From Actinacidiphila cocklensis (GTDB lineage Bacteria > Actinomycetota > Actinomycetes > Streptomycetales > Streptomycetaceae): a DNA stretch of 64,000 bases. The position numbers and the translations under genes are program-made. The stretch is from the NCBI RefSeq assembly GCF_907177275.1, contig NZ_CAJSLV010000048.1, positions 375,781 through 439,780 on the forward strand, read 5' to 3'. A model generated the notes under the pieces. It saw only the letters and a program-made list of their open reading frames with translations. It did no database searches and was not told where the DNA came from. This document shows positions 8,100-16,844 of the stretch, piece by piece (within the stretch, counting starts at the first letter, position 1; every line of letters begins with the position of its first letter).

Positions 8100-9390
8100 C
8101 GCCCGGCGCGCTCTCGGTGACCTTGACCGCCCAGTCGCCGTCCGGTTCGTGGCCGGTGACGGTGACCCGGGTGGTGCCGTCGGGCAGCGCGTAGGACTCC
8201 CCCACGCCCAGCGGCGCGTCGGCCAGCGGCGGGTAGACCGAGGTGGCGGCGCACGCGGAGTGGCCGGGGTGGCCGTCGACGACGTCGACGGGGCCGTCGC
8301 CCGACTCGCGGTCGGAGCGCACCTGGTAGAGCAGGACGCCCTCGCGGCAGGCGGTCTTGTCGTTGCCGGTGGCGCTGCGGGCCTCGACGGCCAGCGCGGT
8401 GTCGGCGCCGGTGCGGACGACCAGCAGCTTGGTGCCGCCGCGGGTCTCGTCCGGGCTGAGGTCGTGGTAGGTCGTGCCGGTGCCGGTGATGCAGCCGACC
8501 TGCTCGGGCCGCAGCCAGCCGAGTTTCCACTTGTGCCAGGCGAACGGCTCGGGAGCCAGGCCGAACTGGCTGCCCATCAGGTCCCAGTCGCCGACGTGGG
8601 TGTCCCAGTCGGCGGTGCTGCCGGCCGGCGGGCGGTAGTAGAGGTCGGGCAGGTCGAAGACGTGTCCGGTCTCGTGGGCGAGCACGTTGCGGTCCGGCGG
8701 GTGCCGTTCGAAGACCGTCACCAGGCGGGCCAGCGGATTGCCGTCGAGGGTGACGGGCGAGGCGAGGTTGACGACCTTGGTGGCGTCGGAGTCCACGCCG
8801 GGCGCGTCGGGGTCGGCGACGAGGTAGACCACGTCGTAGCCGGCGAAGTCCACCACCGGGTCGGCCGCGGTCAGGGCGTCGCGCAGGTACGCGCTGCGGT
8901 TCGCGGCCCGCCAGTCGCGGCTGATGGCGTACGCGGTCGCCGAGTGCGGCATCGGCACCCAGTGGTCCACGGTGTGCAGGTGCAGCCGGAACTGCCCGTA
9001 GGAGGCCTGGTCGTAGAAGTCGGAGGTGGCCGGGTAGTGGTCGGCGGCCACCTCCTGCGGGGTCAGCGAGGGCGCCGCGTCGGGGAAGGACAGGAAGACC
9101 ATCAGCGCCCGCACGTCGCCCCGCGCCTCGGCGAAGCCGCCGGGGGCGGTGTCCACGCCCTCGGAGTGGTGCACCTGGGTACGCGGCAGCAGGCACGCGG
9201 CGGTCGCGGGGGCGGCGTGCGCGGACGGCCCGGTGGCCAGCGTCCAGGCCACCAGAGCACCGAACACGAAGGCGCCTGCGGCCGCGGAACGCGCCCCGCG
9301 CGGGAGCCCCGGCGCACCGGCGGCGCCACGCGCGTACCGAACGCCCCCAGCGACCCGCGTATCGCCTGCCGAGATGCCTGACCGCCGCAC
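8074..9390 (-). CDS. Secreted M6-family metalloprotease (first of a tandem pair)
   Basis: 438 residues from GTG 9390, which follows GGAGG by five bases; the longer frame to 9762 has no support. The signal-like segment is GAFVFGALVAWTLATGPSAHAA (cleavage near residue 60). The zinc motif is HETGH (239-243) in NVLAHETGHVFDLPDLYY, with the conserved WDLMGSQFG turn after it. Immune inhibitor A relatives are secreted zinc proteases. Its last 26 bases encode the start of the next gene, which ensures coupled expression. The cysteine count is higher than in most bacterial M6 enzymes, so disulfides are possible. Confidence 0.88.
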   Translation of the reverse strand: MRRSGISAGDTRVAGGVRYARGAAGAPGLPRGARSAAAGAFVFGALVAWTLATGPSAHAAPATAACLLPRTQVHHSEGVDTAPGGFAEARGDVRALMVFLSFPDAAPSLTPQEVAADHYPATSDFYDQASYGQFRLHLHTVDHWVPMPHSATAYAISRDWRAANRSAYLRDALTAADPVVDFAGYDVVYLVADPDAPGVDSDATKVVNLASPVTLDGNPLARLVTVFERHPPDRNVLAHETGHVFDLPDLYYRPPAGSTADWDTHVGDWDLMGSQFGLAPEPFAWHKWKLGWLRPEQVGCITGTGTTYHDLSPDETRGGTKLLVVRTGADTALAVEARSATGNDKTACREGVLLYQVRSDRESGDGPVDVVDGHPGHSACAATSVYPPLADAPLGVGESYALPDGTTRVTVTGHEPDGDWAVKVTESAPGGDGAGRPG

Positions 9391-9703
9391 ATGGACCTCC
9401 GGGGAGGGTTCGCGAGCCCGTTCGGGACACCTCAACCACCTTGCTATGAATTGTGGTGGTATGCGGGGTTCGGCTACTCCGCCCGGGTGGTGTGCACACG
9501 GCCGGGTACGGCGAACACCTGGACGGCCGGCGACCTTACGTTCCGTAACAGCACAGGTGAGGCGATCAGGACCGGTGCCCATTCGCGCAGAAACGGTCGG
9601 CCGGCGGGTGCGCGTGCGGAGAATCACCACGGCGACGCTGGATCGCCTGCTCCGCCAGCCCATATGATCGCGTGCGAGACGAGCGCGACACGGGGAGCAG
9701 GCC
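9391..9703. other. Divergent promoter gap, no gene seen
   Basis: This 313-bp region separates the M6 protease pair from the c-di-GMP gene. It is locally AT-richer around 9440-9465 (TTGCTATGAATTGTGG), consistent with promoters, but no clear -35/-10 pair or operator stands out. No protein-coding potential was found on either strand. Confidence 0.5.
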
Positions 9704-11482
9704 ATGGGCGGACCCGCGGGCGGCCCCGGCGTCGACCCCGACAGCACAGCACAGGTCATCACACAGAGTCACAGTTCTACCCCGCGCCCGCGCGGCACCG
9801 GGGCACGCGACGAAGCCGAGCTGCGCGACTACCGGGCCGCCTTCGCGGTGGCCAGGTCGGCGATGGCGCTGCTGTCGCCCGAGGGCGACGTGCTGGCCGC
9901 CAACGCCGCGCTCGCGACCCTGCTGGGCGCGGCCCCCGAACGCCTCGCGGCGGTCGGCGCGGGGGCGCTGCTGGGCCTGGCCGGCGACCCGCACGCGAGG
10001 GCCGCCTTCCACGACGTGCTCACCGGCCGCAGCGACCGGCTGCGCTGCACCCGGCGGATCACCCGGCAGGACGGCGCGGCCCTGCTGGCCGAGGTGACGC
10101 TGTCGCGGACCGGGGCGAGCCCGCTGCTGCTGACCGTCGAGGACGTCGGCGAACGCGACGCGCTGCGCGAGCAGTTGCGGCACCTGCGGATGCACGACCC
10201 GGTGACCAGGCTGCCCAACAGGGCGCTGTTCTTCGAGCGGCTCACCGACGCGTGCGACAGCGCGCCCGGCCGCGGCACCGGGCGCATCGGGCTGTGCTAC
10301 CTCGACCTCGACGGCTTCAAGGCCGTCAACGACACCCTCGGCCACCGGGTCGGCGACGAGCTGCTCGCCGCCGTCGCCCGCCGGCTGCTGGCCTGCGCGG
10401 AGCCCGGCGGGCACCTGGTCGCCCGGCTCGGCGGCGACGAGTTCGCGCTGCTGGTACGGGACTCCACCGGCACCGGGCAGGCCACCGCGCTGGCCGAGTC
10501 CGTGCTGACCGCGCTGCAGCAGCCCTTCGACGTGGCCGGGCAGCGCCTGGCGGTCTCGGCGAGCATCGGGGTGGTGGAGCGGGAGGCGCCCGGCAGCTCC
10601 GCCACCGGCCTGATGCAGGCCGCCGACACCACGCTGTACTGGGCCAAGGCCGACGGCAAGGCCCGCTGGACGCTGTTCGACCCCGAGCGCAACGAGCACC
10701 GGATGACCCGGCAGGCGCTGTCCCGCACGCTGCGGCAGGCCGTGGAGCGCGGCGAGTTCGTGCTGGACTACCAGCCGCTGGTCGCCCTGGACACCGGTGA
10801 GCTGCGCGGGGTGGAGGCGCTGGTCCGCTGGGAGCACCCGCACTTCGGGCGGCTCGCCCCCAACCGCTTCATCGGCCTGGCCGAGGAGGACGGCTCCATC
10901 GTGCAGCTCGGCCGGTGGGTGCTGCGGCAGTCCTGCCGGCAGGCCCGCGCCTGGCAACTGGCCCACCCGGCGGCGCCGTTGGTGGTGAGCGTCAACGTCG
11001 CGGTGCGGCAGATGTGGGACTCCGACCTGGTCGCGGACGTCGCCGGGATCCTGGCGGAGACCGGGCTGCCGCCGCGGCTGCTGCAGCTGGAACTCACCGA
11101 GTCCGCGGTGATGGGGTCGGCCGGGCGGCCGCTGCAGGCGCTGCACGCGCTGCACGAGATGGGCGTGCGGATCGCCATCGACGACTTCGGCACCGGCTAC
11201 TCGAACCTGGCCTACATGAGCCGGCTGCCGGTGTCCGCGCTGAAGCTCGACGGCTCCTTCGTCCAGGGCTTCCGCTCGGCGGAGCACCCCAACCCGGCCG
11301 ACGAGACCATCGTGGAAGCCCTGGTGGACCTCGCCCACCGCCTGGGCCTGACGGTGACCGCCGAGTGCGTCGAGAACGCCGAGCAGGCGGAGCGCCTGCG
11401 CCGTATCGGCTGCGACACGGGCCAGGGCTGGCACTACTCCCGCCCGGTGCGGCCGGAAGTCATCTCGGGCCTGCTGGCCTGA
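9704..11482 (+). CDS. PAS-GGDEF-EAL hybrid c-di-GMP turnover protein
   Basis: 592 residues, ATG 9704 with GGGGAG upstream. Order: a PAS-like sensor (about 40-150), GGDEF domain (160-330) with intact GGDEF at 243-247, and EAL domain (335-590) with EAL at 371-373, IDDFGTGYSN and the KLDGSFV lysine segment. GGDEF domains make c-di-GMP from two GTP and EAL domains hydrolyse it; both signature motifs are intact, so either activity or a switch is possible. No RxxD inhibitory site precedes GGDEF. No membrane segment is seen, so the protein is cytoplasmic. In Streptomyces such proteins affect the timing of sporulation, which is an inference here. Confidence 0.93.
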   Translation: MGGPAGGPGVDPDSTAQVITQSHSSTPRPRGTGARDEAELRDYRAAFAVARSAMALLSPEGDVLAANAALATLLGAAPERLAAVGAGALLGLAGDPHARAAFHDVLTGRSDRLRCTRRITRQDGAALLAEVTLSRTGASPLLLTVEDVGERDALREQLRHLRMHDPVTRLPNRALFFERLTDACDSAPGRGTGRIGLCYLDLDGFKAVNDTLGHRVGDELLAAVARRLLACAEPGGHLVARLGGDEFALLVRDSTGTGQATALAESVLTALQQPFDVAGQRLAVSASIGVVEREAPGSSATGLMQAADTTLYWAKADGKARWTLFDPERNEHRMTRQALSRTLRQAVERGEFVLDYQPLVALDTGELRGVEALVRWEHPHFGRLAPNRFIGLAEEDGSIVQLGRWVLRQSCRQARAWQLAHPAAPLVVSVNVAVRQMWDSDLVADVAGILAETGLPPRLLQLELTESAVMGSAGRPLQALHALHEMGVRIAIDDFGTGYSNLAYMSRLPVSALKLDGSFVQGFRSAEHPNPADETIVEALVDLAHRLGLTVTAECVENAEQAERLRRIGCDTGQGWHYSRPVRPEVISGLLA

Positions 11483-11491
11483 GCACGCGGA

Positions 11492-11530
11492 GGGACCCGC
11501 GTCCTCGGGGGGAGGGAGGACGCGGGTCCC
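11492..11530. terminator. Bidirectional terminator hairpin
   Basis: Perfect 14-bp stem (GGGACCCGCGTCCT at 11492-11505 paired with 11517-11530) with an 11-base loop, between the convergent c-di-GMP and chitinase genes. It lacks a clean U-tract, as is common in Streptomyces. Confidence 0.75.
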
Positions 11531-11563
11531 GCGGGGGTCAGTGGGGGTGGCCCCCGGTGGGGG

Positions 11564-13324
11564 TCAGCAGGCGCCGAGGTCCTGCCAGACTCCCCACTCG
11601 CCGGTCGTCCCGGGCTCCTCGTTGGTGGTCCACCACTTGGCGTTCCAGTTGTGGCCCTTCCAGGAGACCTGGTTGCCGCCGACGTAGATCGCGGAGGCGG
11701 ACCAGGACGGCAGGGTGCAGGTGCCGCCGGGCGGGGTGGTGGGCGGCGTCGTCGGCGGCGTCGTCGGCGGGGTGGTCGGCGGCGTCGTGGGCGGGGTGGT
11801 GGGCGGCGTGGTCGGCGGGGTGGTGGGGTTGCTGCAGCCGGAGGCGGAGCCGTTGGTCGCCGTCACGATCTTGTTGAAGAGCGTGGCCGCCGGGTCCAGG
11901 TCGAGCAGCGAGTACATCATCGAGCCGGCCAGCCCGTGGCAGTGGCCGTAGTCGGCCCTGGCCTGGACGGCCTGGGAGCCGAGTCCGGTCCAGAACTCGT
12001 TGCCGTTGTAGAACCAGTTGCTCTGCGAGGCCGCGTCGTAGAAGGTGTCGGCCGGGTTGTCGACGACGCCGGTCAGCTCCTTGTAGTACGCCGTCCCCGC
12101 GACCTGGCTGATGCCGCGGGCCGCCGCGGGGCCGGACGCGGGCTGGTAGAGCCCGTGGTTGCTGCCGGCGGCGACACCCGACCAGCCCCGGTAGTACGTC
12201 GGGTAGCCCAGGGTGATCTTGTTGGCGGGGAAGCCGCCCGGGATGCCGTAGGCGGAGTCACCGGTGGTCCAGGCCGTGATGGCGTGGTCGGTGCTGTACT
12301 TCTCGGTCCCGGGGGAGATCGGGTTCGAGGGGTCGTTCGGCGACTGGTACAGCGGGTCCTGGAAGTTGGTGGGTCCGTTGGTCTCGAAGGCCCCGTGCAT
12401 GTCGTAGGTCATGATGTTCGCGTAGTCGAGGTACGCCCCGAGCTTGTCGGTCTCGATCTTCGCGATCTTGTCCTGGCCGGCCGGCAGGGCCGCGGTGAGC
12501 AGCATCTTCCGGCCGCCGTTGGCGGCGCCGTACGCGTCCAGCTCGGTGCGGAACTCCGCAGCCAGCTTGGTGAAGTTGGCCGTGTCGTTCGGGCTGTAGT
12601 GGTTGCCGGTGTGGCCGCCGGGCGAGCCCGGGTACTCCCAGTCGATGTCGAAGCCGTCGAAGACGCCGGCCGCGGCGCCGGTGCCGCCGAAGCCGCCCTG
12701 GACGGGCAGGTTGCCCTTGATGAACATGTCGATGCAGGAGCTGACCAGCTTCTTGCGGCTGGCGTCGGTGGCGGCGGCGTCCGAGAAGTACTTCGAGTAC
12801 GTCCAGCCGCCGATCGAGGCGACGATCTTGAGCTTCGGGTACTTCGCCTTGAGCTGCTTGAGCTGGTTGAAGTTGCCGACCAGCGGCTGGTTCCAGGTGT
12901 CCGCGGTGCCGTTGACGCTGATGTCGGCGCCGAAGGACTTCTGGTAGTCGGCGAACGCGTCGCCCGCCCCGTCACCGGCGTTGGGGTTGGACTCGTTGGT
13001 GGAGTCCGACGCCTTGGTCGCCTCGAAACAGGTCAGGTTGACCGGGTCGATGTTCTCGAACGAGTAGTTGAGGATGTCGAGCTTGCCCGCGATGCCCTCG
13101 GTGTCGAGGTTCTTGGGGTAGAAGGCGTTGCCGTAGATGCTCCACTGGTCGTAGTAGGCGATCTTGACGCCGCCGCTGCTCGCGGCGGCCGCGGCGGCGG
13201 CCGGCTGGGCGGCCGTGGTGTCCGCCTGGGCGGTGCCCACGCCCGCGACGAGCGCGGTGAGGCCGCCGATGGCGAGCGCGGCGCTGGTGGCGGCGGCCAC
13301 GAGCGCTCTCTTCCTGGACTGCAC
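11564..13324 (-). CDS. Secreted GH18 chitinase with C-terminal chitin-binding domain
   Basis: 586 residues from GTG 13324, preceded by GGAGG at five bases. Order: signal peptide (1 to about 35, ending GTAQA), GH18 catalytic domain (52-500), Thr/Pro linker built of repeated TTPP units, and a C-terminal ChiC-type carbohydrate-binding module with paired Trp (SWSASAIYVGGNQVSWKG). The catalytic DGFDIDWEYPG is at 223-233 with the acid/base Glu230, and the SIGGW substrate strand is at 170-174. It hydrolyses chitin outside the cell. Two DasR-like boxes upstream suggest induction by chitin breakdown products, linking it to the GlcNAc PTS at 46.5-49.7 kb. Confidence 0.95.
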   Translation of the reverse strand: MQSRKRALVAAATSAALAIGGLTALVAGVGTAQADTTAAQPAAAAAAASSGGVKIAYYDQWSIYGNAFYPKNLDTEGIAGKLDILNYSFENIDPVNLTCFEATKASDSTNESNPNAGDGAGDAFADYQKSFGADISVNGTADTWNQPLVGNFNQLKQLKAKYPKLKIVASIGGWTYSKYFSDAAATDASRKKLVSSCIDMFIKGNLPVQGGFGGTGAAAGVFDGFDIDWEYPGSPGGHTGNHYSPNDTANFTKLAAEFRTELDAYGAANGGRKMLLTAALPAGQDKIAKIETDKLGAYLDYANIMTYDMHGAFETNGPTNFQDPLYQSPNDPSNPISPGTEKYSTDHAITAWTTGDSAYGIPGGFPANKITLGYPTYYRGWSGVAAGSNHGLYQPASGPAAARGISQVAGTAYYKELTGVVDNPADTFYDAASQSNWFYNGNEFWTGLGSQAVQARADYGHCHGLAGSMMYSLLDLDPAATLFNKIVTATNGSASGCSNPTTPPTTPPTTPPTTPPTTPPTTPPTTPPTTPPGGTCTLPSWSASAIYVGGNQVSWKGHNWNAKWWTTNEEPGTTGEWGVWQDLGAC

Positions 13325-13400
13325 GAGAACCTCCGGGGGGAGAGGGAGGAACAACAGGGGGCTGTGGGGTATGGATAGCCCTCTGATCAAGTGCACGTCA

Positions 13401-13433
13401 ATGGTCTGAACCAAAGCCAGGACTAGACCAATT
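13401..13433 (-). promoter_or_regulatory. Two DasR-like boxes / chitinase direct repeats
   Basis: Read on the reverse strand, TTGGTCTAGTCCTGG (about 13417-13432) and TTTGGTTCAGACCAT (about 13401-13415) lie 77-109 bp before the chitinase start. Both resemble the DasR responsive element ACTGGTCTAGACCACT and the 12-bp direct repeats TGGTCCAGACCT known from Streptomyces chitinase promoters. DasR releases such sites when glucosamine-6-phosphate accumulates. Confidence 0.7.
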
Positions 13434-13473
13434 TGCGCGTCCCGGCGGCCTGCCGATCGTTCACGACGTGAGC

Positions 13474-13507
13474 AAAGCCGCTCGTCAACCGGGTGACGAG
13501 CGGCTTT
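13474..13507 (-). terminator. Terminator hairpin downstream of LLM oxidoreductase gene
   Basis: Perfect 14-bp stem AAAGCCGCTCGTCA / TGACGAGCGGCTTT with a six-base loop. On the reverse strand it ends in CTTTG after the stem. It is 69 bp past the stop at 13576 and also sits upstream of the chitinase promoter, insulating that gene. Confidence 0.85.
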
Positions 13508-13575
13508 AACCCCTGGTTAAGGCATGGCCCGCGGTCGGTCCAAGGTTGGACCACCGGGGGGCACGAAACCGGTAA

Positions 13576-14724
13576 TTAACCGGCCGCGATGTCCTTGGGG
13601 AAGCCGTACGCGTCGGCGATCAGCTCGTACGAGCGCAGCCGTACGGACGGCGTGTGCGCGTTGGCGGTGATCACCAGCTCGTCGGCGCCGGTCCGCTCGA
13701 CCAGCGCGTCCAGGCCCGCCCTGACCGTCTCCGGGTCGCCGTGGACGATGTTGCCCATCCAGGAGTCCACGAAGTCCCGCTCCGCCGGGCTGAACGGATG
13801 GGCCGCCGCCTCCTGCGGGGTCGGGATGAGCCCGGGGCGCCCGGTGCGCAGCCGCAGCATGCCGAGCGCCCCCGCCAGCACCTGGCGGCGGGCCTGCTCG
13901 GGGTCCTCGGCGGCCAGCGCGGCCACCCCGATCGAGGCGTAGGGGCGGTCCAGGATCTCCGACGGGCGGAAGGACTCGCGGTAGAGCGCCAGCGCGGGAA
14001 CGGTGTTGGCGGCGGAGAAGTGGTGCGCGAAGGAGAACGGCAGCCCCAGGGCGCCGGCCAGCTGGGCGCTGAAACCGGACGAGCCGAGCAGCCAGATGCT
14101 GGGCCGGGCCGCGGACTGCACCCCGCCTGCCGTACTGCCCTGCACGGGACCGGGCACGGCGTGGATGCGGGCGTAGCGGTGGCCGTCGGGGAAGTCGTCG
14201 TCCAGGAAGCGGACCAGCTCGGCGAGCTGCTGCGGGAACTCGTCGGCGCCCTCGTGGAGGGACTCGGTCCTGCGCAGCGCCGCCGCGGTCGCCCCGTCCG
14301 TGCCGGGCGCGCGGCCCAGGCCCAGGTCGATCCGGCCGGGGGCCAGCGCCTCCAGGGTGCCGAACTGCTCGGCGATGACCAGCGGCGCGTGGTTGGGCAG
14401 CATCACCCCGCCGGAGCCGAGCCGCAGGGTGCGGGTGAAGGCGGCCAGGTGGGCCAGGATCACCGCGGGCGAGGAGCTGGCCACACCGGGCATCGAATGG
14501 TGCTCGGCCACCCACATCCGGTGGTAGCCGCGGGCCTCCGCGGTCCTGGCGATCTCGACGCTGTTGCGCAGCGCGTCCCGGGCCGTCAGGCCGGAGCCGA
14601 CGCCGGCCAGGTCGAGCACCGACAGCGGTACGGGCGCGGTGCCATGGACGGTGCCGCGGATCCCGTCGCCTGCCGCCCCGCCGTCGCCGCTGCTGCCGCC
14701 GCCCCGAGCCACGTCGTCACCCAC
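13576..14724 (-). CDS. LLM-class (luciferase-like) flavin-dependent oxidoreductase
   Basis: 382 residues from GTG 14724, which follows AAGGAGG. It is a single (beta/alpha)8 bacterial luciferase-like domain: [13 protein letters not shown] at the start, [18 protein letters not shown] (the flavin-site EHH motif of the MsnO8/YhbW group), [21 protein letters not shown], and [11 protein letters not shown]. Members use FMN or F420 with a reduced cofactor to oxidise small organic molecules; the substrate is unknown. The first 30 residues are Gly-rich and may be disordered. It is divergent from an IclR-type regulator, the natural candidate for its control. Confidence 0.9.
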   Translation of the reverse strand: MGDDVARGGGSSGDGGAAGDGIRGTVHGTAPVPLSVLDLAGVGSGLTARDALRNSVEIARTAEARGYHRMWVAEHHSMPGVASSSPAVILAHLAAFTRTLRLGSGGVMLPNHAPLVIAEQFGTLEALAPGRIDLGLGRAPGTDGATAAALRRTESLHEGADEFPQQLAELVRFLDDDFPDGHRYARIHAVPGPVQGSTAGGVQSAARPSIWLLGSSGFSAQLAGALGLPFSFAHHFSAANTVPALALYRESFRPSEILDRPYASIGVAALAAEDPEQARRQVLAGALGMLRLRTGRPGLIPTPQEAAAHPFSPAERDFVDSWMGNIVHGDPETVRAGLDALVERTGADELVITANAHTPSVRLRSYELIADAYGFPKDIAAG

Positions 14725-14852
14725 AGCTAGCGCCTCCTTGATCGTCCGTCCGCATGCCGGGCACGCGTAATAGTCCGGAATTGCACAACCGGAGCGGGCG
14801 TCCGGTTATTCCCGTGGTCAATTCGGCGATTTTCCCGATCGGGCAGTGACCT

Positions 14853-14864
14853 TGGCATATGCCA
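14853..14864. promoter_or_regulatory. Palindromic candidate operator between LLM and IclR genes
   Basis: TGGCATATGCCA is a perfect 12-bp palindrome in the 323-bp divergent gap (14725-15047). IclR proteins bind short palindromes in their own divergent promoters, so this is a plausible site. Nothing else gene-like was found in this gap. Confidence 0.4.
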
Positions 14865-15047
14865 GAGTGGCCCCTTCCTGCATATACGCCTGCGGGGCTG
14901 CGGAGAAGTCGTCAACCGCCTCTACCGGCAACGGTATTGGGGTTATCGTGGAATCCGGTCAAGCTGCCGATCGGGACCTCACCGAGCCCCGATCGTGACC
15001 AGCAGCGACAACCGGGACGCAAACGGTCACACCTGCAGGGGGCTACC

Positions 15048-15803
15048 GTGGCGCTAGAGCACCGTCAGACCGCGCCGGTCTACGCGGTCCAGCACGCACT
15101 GCGCGTGCTGGATTCCGTCGACGCACACCGGCACGGCGTCTCCGCCGAGCAGCTCGCGCGGGAGATAGGGGTGCCGGTCGGGTACCTCTCCCAGCTCCTG
15201 ACCATGCTGCAACGCGAACGCTATCTGGGCTTCCTGCCCGGCGGCGGCTACGTGCTCGGCGAGACCCTGGTGCTGCTCGGCGCCGCCAAGCACGACGACG
15301 CGCTGGCCGAAAAACTGCGCACGATCCTGGTGGAGCTGCGCGACGAGGTCGGCGCCGCGGTGTACTTCAGCCGCTACGACGACGGCGAGGTCCGCATCAT
15401 CGACTTCGCCGACGGGCCGAACGCGCCCAAGGTCAACGAGTGGGTCGACTTCCGCTCGGCCGCGCACGCGAGCGCGGTGGGCAAGTGCCTGCTGTCCCAG
15501 CTCGACCACAACTCGCGGCTGGAACACCTCTCCCGGCACCGCCCGGCCCGGCTCACCTCCCGCACCGTGATCGACGACCGCGCGCTGCTCACCAAGCTCG
15601 AACGCCAGCCGGCCAGCGTCCCCACGCTCGACCTGCAGGAGTACGCGGTCGGCACGGTGTGCGCGGCGATCCCGGTCACGATCGGCAAGACGGTCGCCTG
15701 CCTGGCGCTGTCCATGCCGCTGGCGCAGGCGCACCGCCTCAAACCGGCCGTGGACACCCTCAACGAGCGGGCCGCCCCCGTGCTCCTGTCGATGAGCATC
15801 TGA
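15048..15803 (+). CDS. IclR-family transcriptional regulator
   Basis: 251 residues from GTG 15048 after CAGGGGG. The N-terminal winged helix-turn-helix is visible (residues 10-70: ALRVLDSVDAH, VSAEQLAREIGVPVGYLSQL, and the wing GYVLGETL). It is followed by a GAF-like IclR effector domain (80-250) with typical HASAVGKCLLSQL and VGTVCAAIPVTIG segments. The effector is unknown. It is divergent from the LLM oxidoreductase, which it probably regulates. The longer frame from 14859 is not supported. Confidence 0.9.
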   Translation: MALEHRQTAPVYAVQHALRVLDSVDAHRHGVSAEQLAREIGVPVGYLSQLLTMLQRERYLGFLPGGGYVLGETLVLLGAAKHDDALAEKLRTILVELRDEVGAAVYFSRYDDGEVRIIDFADGPNAPKVNEWVDFRSAAHASAVGKCLLSQLDHNSRLEHLSRHRPARLTSRTVIDDRALLTKLERQPASVPTLDLQEYAVGTVCAAIPVTIGKTVACLALSMPLAQAHRLKPAVDTLNERAAPVLLSMSI

Positions 15804-15870
15804 CCGGCCGCCGCCGCGGGCAGGGGTGGTCAGGAGCACCCGGCGGAAGGCCGTATAGTTGTTCTCGCAG

Positions 15871-15944
15871 GCGCCGCTAGCTCAGTTGGTTAGAGCAGCT
15901 GACTCTTAATCAGCGGGTCCGGGGTTCGAGTCCCTGGCGGCGCA
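15871..15944 (+). tRNA. tRNA-Lys (anticodon CTT)
   Basis: Full cloverleaf: 7-bp acceptor stem GCGCCGC/GCGGCGC, D-loop with AGTTGGTTAGA, anticodon loop CTCTTAA giving CTT, T-loop GGTTCGAGTCC, discriminator A. CCA is not encoded. A TATAGT box at 15854-15859 lies 12 bases upstream and could be the -10. A strong terminator hairpin follows. Confidence 0.96.
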
Positions 15945-15952
15945 CCTCGCAC

Positions 15953-15993
15953 ATGAAGAAGGCCTCCCACCGCAGGTGGGGGGCCTTCTTCAT
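15953..15993. terminator. Strong bidirectional terminator after tRNA-Lys
   Basis: A 19-bp stem (15953-15971 with 15975-15993, one T-G wobble) closed by a three-base loop GCA. It ends tRNA-Lys on the forward strand. On the reverse strand the stem begins inside the stop codon of the pentapeptide-repeat gene (15990-15992), so one hairpin serves both convergent units. Confidence 0.88.
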
Positions 15994-16790
15994 GCCCAGT
16001 GGGCCGGGTGCGCGAGGTCCTGCGGCAGCCGGGTGGCCGGGTCGCCGGAGGCGGCGGCGAGCTGCGGGGCGGTCAGGAAGAGGGTGCCGCGCAGATCCGC
16101 GCCGCCCAGCCGCGCGCCGCGCAGGTCGGTGCCGAGCAGGTCGGCTCCCCGCAGGTCCGCACCGCGCAGGTCCGCGCCGATCACCAGCGCTCCCCGCAGA
16201 TCCGCACCCCGCAGGTCCGCGCCGCGCAGGCGGGAGCCCATCAGGTCGGCTCCCCGGTGGTTCCTGCGCCGCGGGAAGGCGGCGCGGGCCAGCGCGGAGG
16301 CGCTGCGCAGCAGCTCGCCGACCCGGCCGCGCTCGGCCGCGACGTCCAGGGCGAGCAGTTCGTCCGCGCCGCCCAGGCTCAGCGCCTCGATCCGCGTGGC
16401 CGCCTCCGCGGCGGCCTCGTACAGCTCGGCGGCGGCCGGCAGGGTGCGTACCTCGGCGAGGTGGCGGAGCAGCTCGTGCAGCTGCCGCACCACCGGCAGC
16501 ACCGCGAACATCGCCCGGCCGCCGTCGGCGGCGTCCCGCCAGTCCTGTCCTGCGAAGGTGTGCCGGGAGACCTTCTGCCCGGCCCCGAGGCAGTCGTAGA
16601 CGGTGCAGCCGGCGTAACCGCGGTCGCGGAGCCGGTCGTGGATGCCGCAGCGGTGGTCGGCGCCGAGGTGGCCGCAGGGCTCCCCCGCGGCCTTGTCCCG
16701 GGCGAAGTCGGCGGACCGGGTGAAGGCCAGGGCGACGCAGCACAGCCCGAAGCAGTTGCCGCAGTCCGCGCGCAGTTCGCTGTGCTCCAC
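15990..16790 (-). CDS. Pentapeptide-repeat protein with N-terminal cysteine cluster
   Basis: 266 residues from GTG 16790. Residues 8-70 carry many cysteines (CGNCFGLCC, then [14 protein letters not shown], then CTVYDCLG), suggesting a bound metal, either zinc or Fe-S. A helical middle part (90-170) follows. Residues about 178-240 are pentapeptide repeats of the A(D/N)LxG kind ([13 protein letters not shown]), which fold as a right-handed quadrilateral beta-helix that sometimes mimics DNA. Function unknown; some relatives protect gyrase from inhibitors, but nothing here shows that. The stop lies inside the terminator stem shared with tRNA-Lys. Confidence 0.85.
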   Translation of the reverse strand: MEHSELRADCGNCFGLCCVALAFTRSADFARDKAAGEPCGHLGADHRCGIHDRLRDRGYAGCTVYDCLGAGQKVSRHTFAGQDWRDAADGGRAMFAVLPVVRQLHELLRHLAEVRTLPAAAELYEAAAEAATRIEALSLGGADELLALDVAAERGRVGELLRSASALARAAFPRRRNHRGADLMGSRLRGADLRGADLRGALVIGADLRGADLRGADLLGTDLRGARLGGADLRGTLFLTAPQLAAASGDPATRLPQDLAHPAHWA

Positions 16791-16844
16791 CCCTGGTCCC
16801 TTCGCCGGCTCCGCCCGGGTCCATGGTGCCGTATCAGCCGGAGG

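Noticed and set aside
9566..11434. 622-codon reverse frame opposite the c-di-GMP gene
   Set aside because: Antisense shadow: the forward frame has intact GGDEF and EAL motifs and a ribosome site.
11710..11830. Short tandem DNA repeats in the chitinase gene
   Set aside because: They encode the Thr/Pro linker and are protein-level repeats, not a separate element.
11651..13378. 575-codon forward frame across the chitinase
   Set aside because: Composition is mirror-image of the GH18 gene (Val/Gly/Arg-rich); no domain seen.
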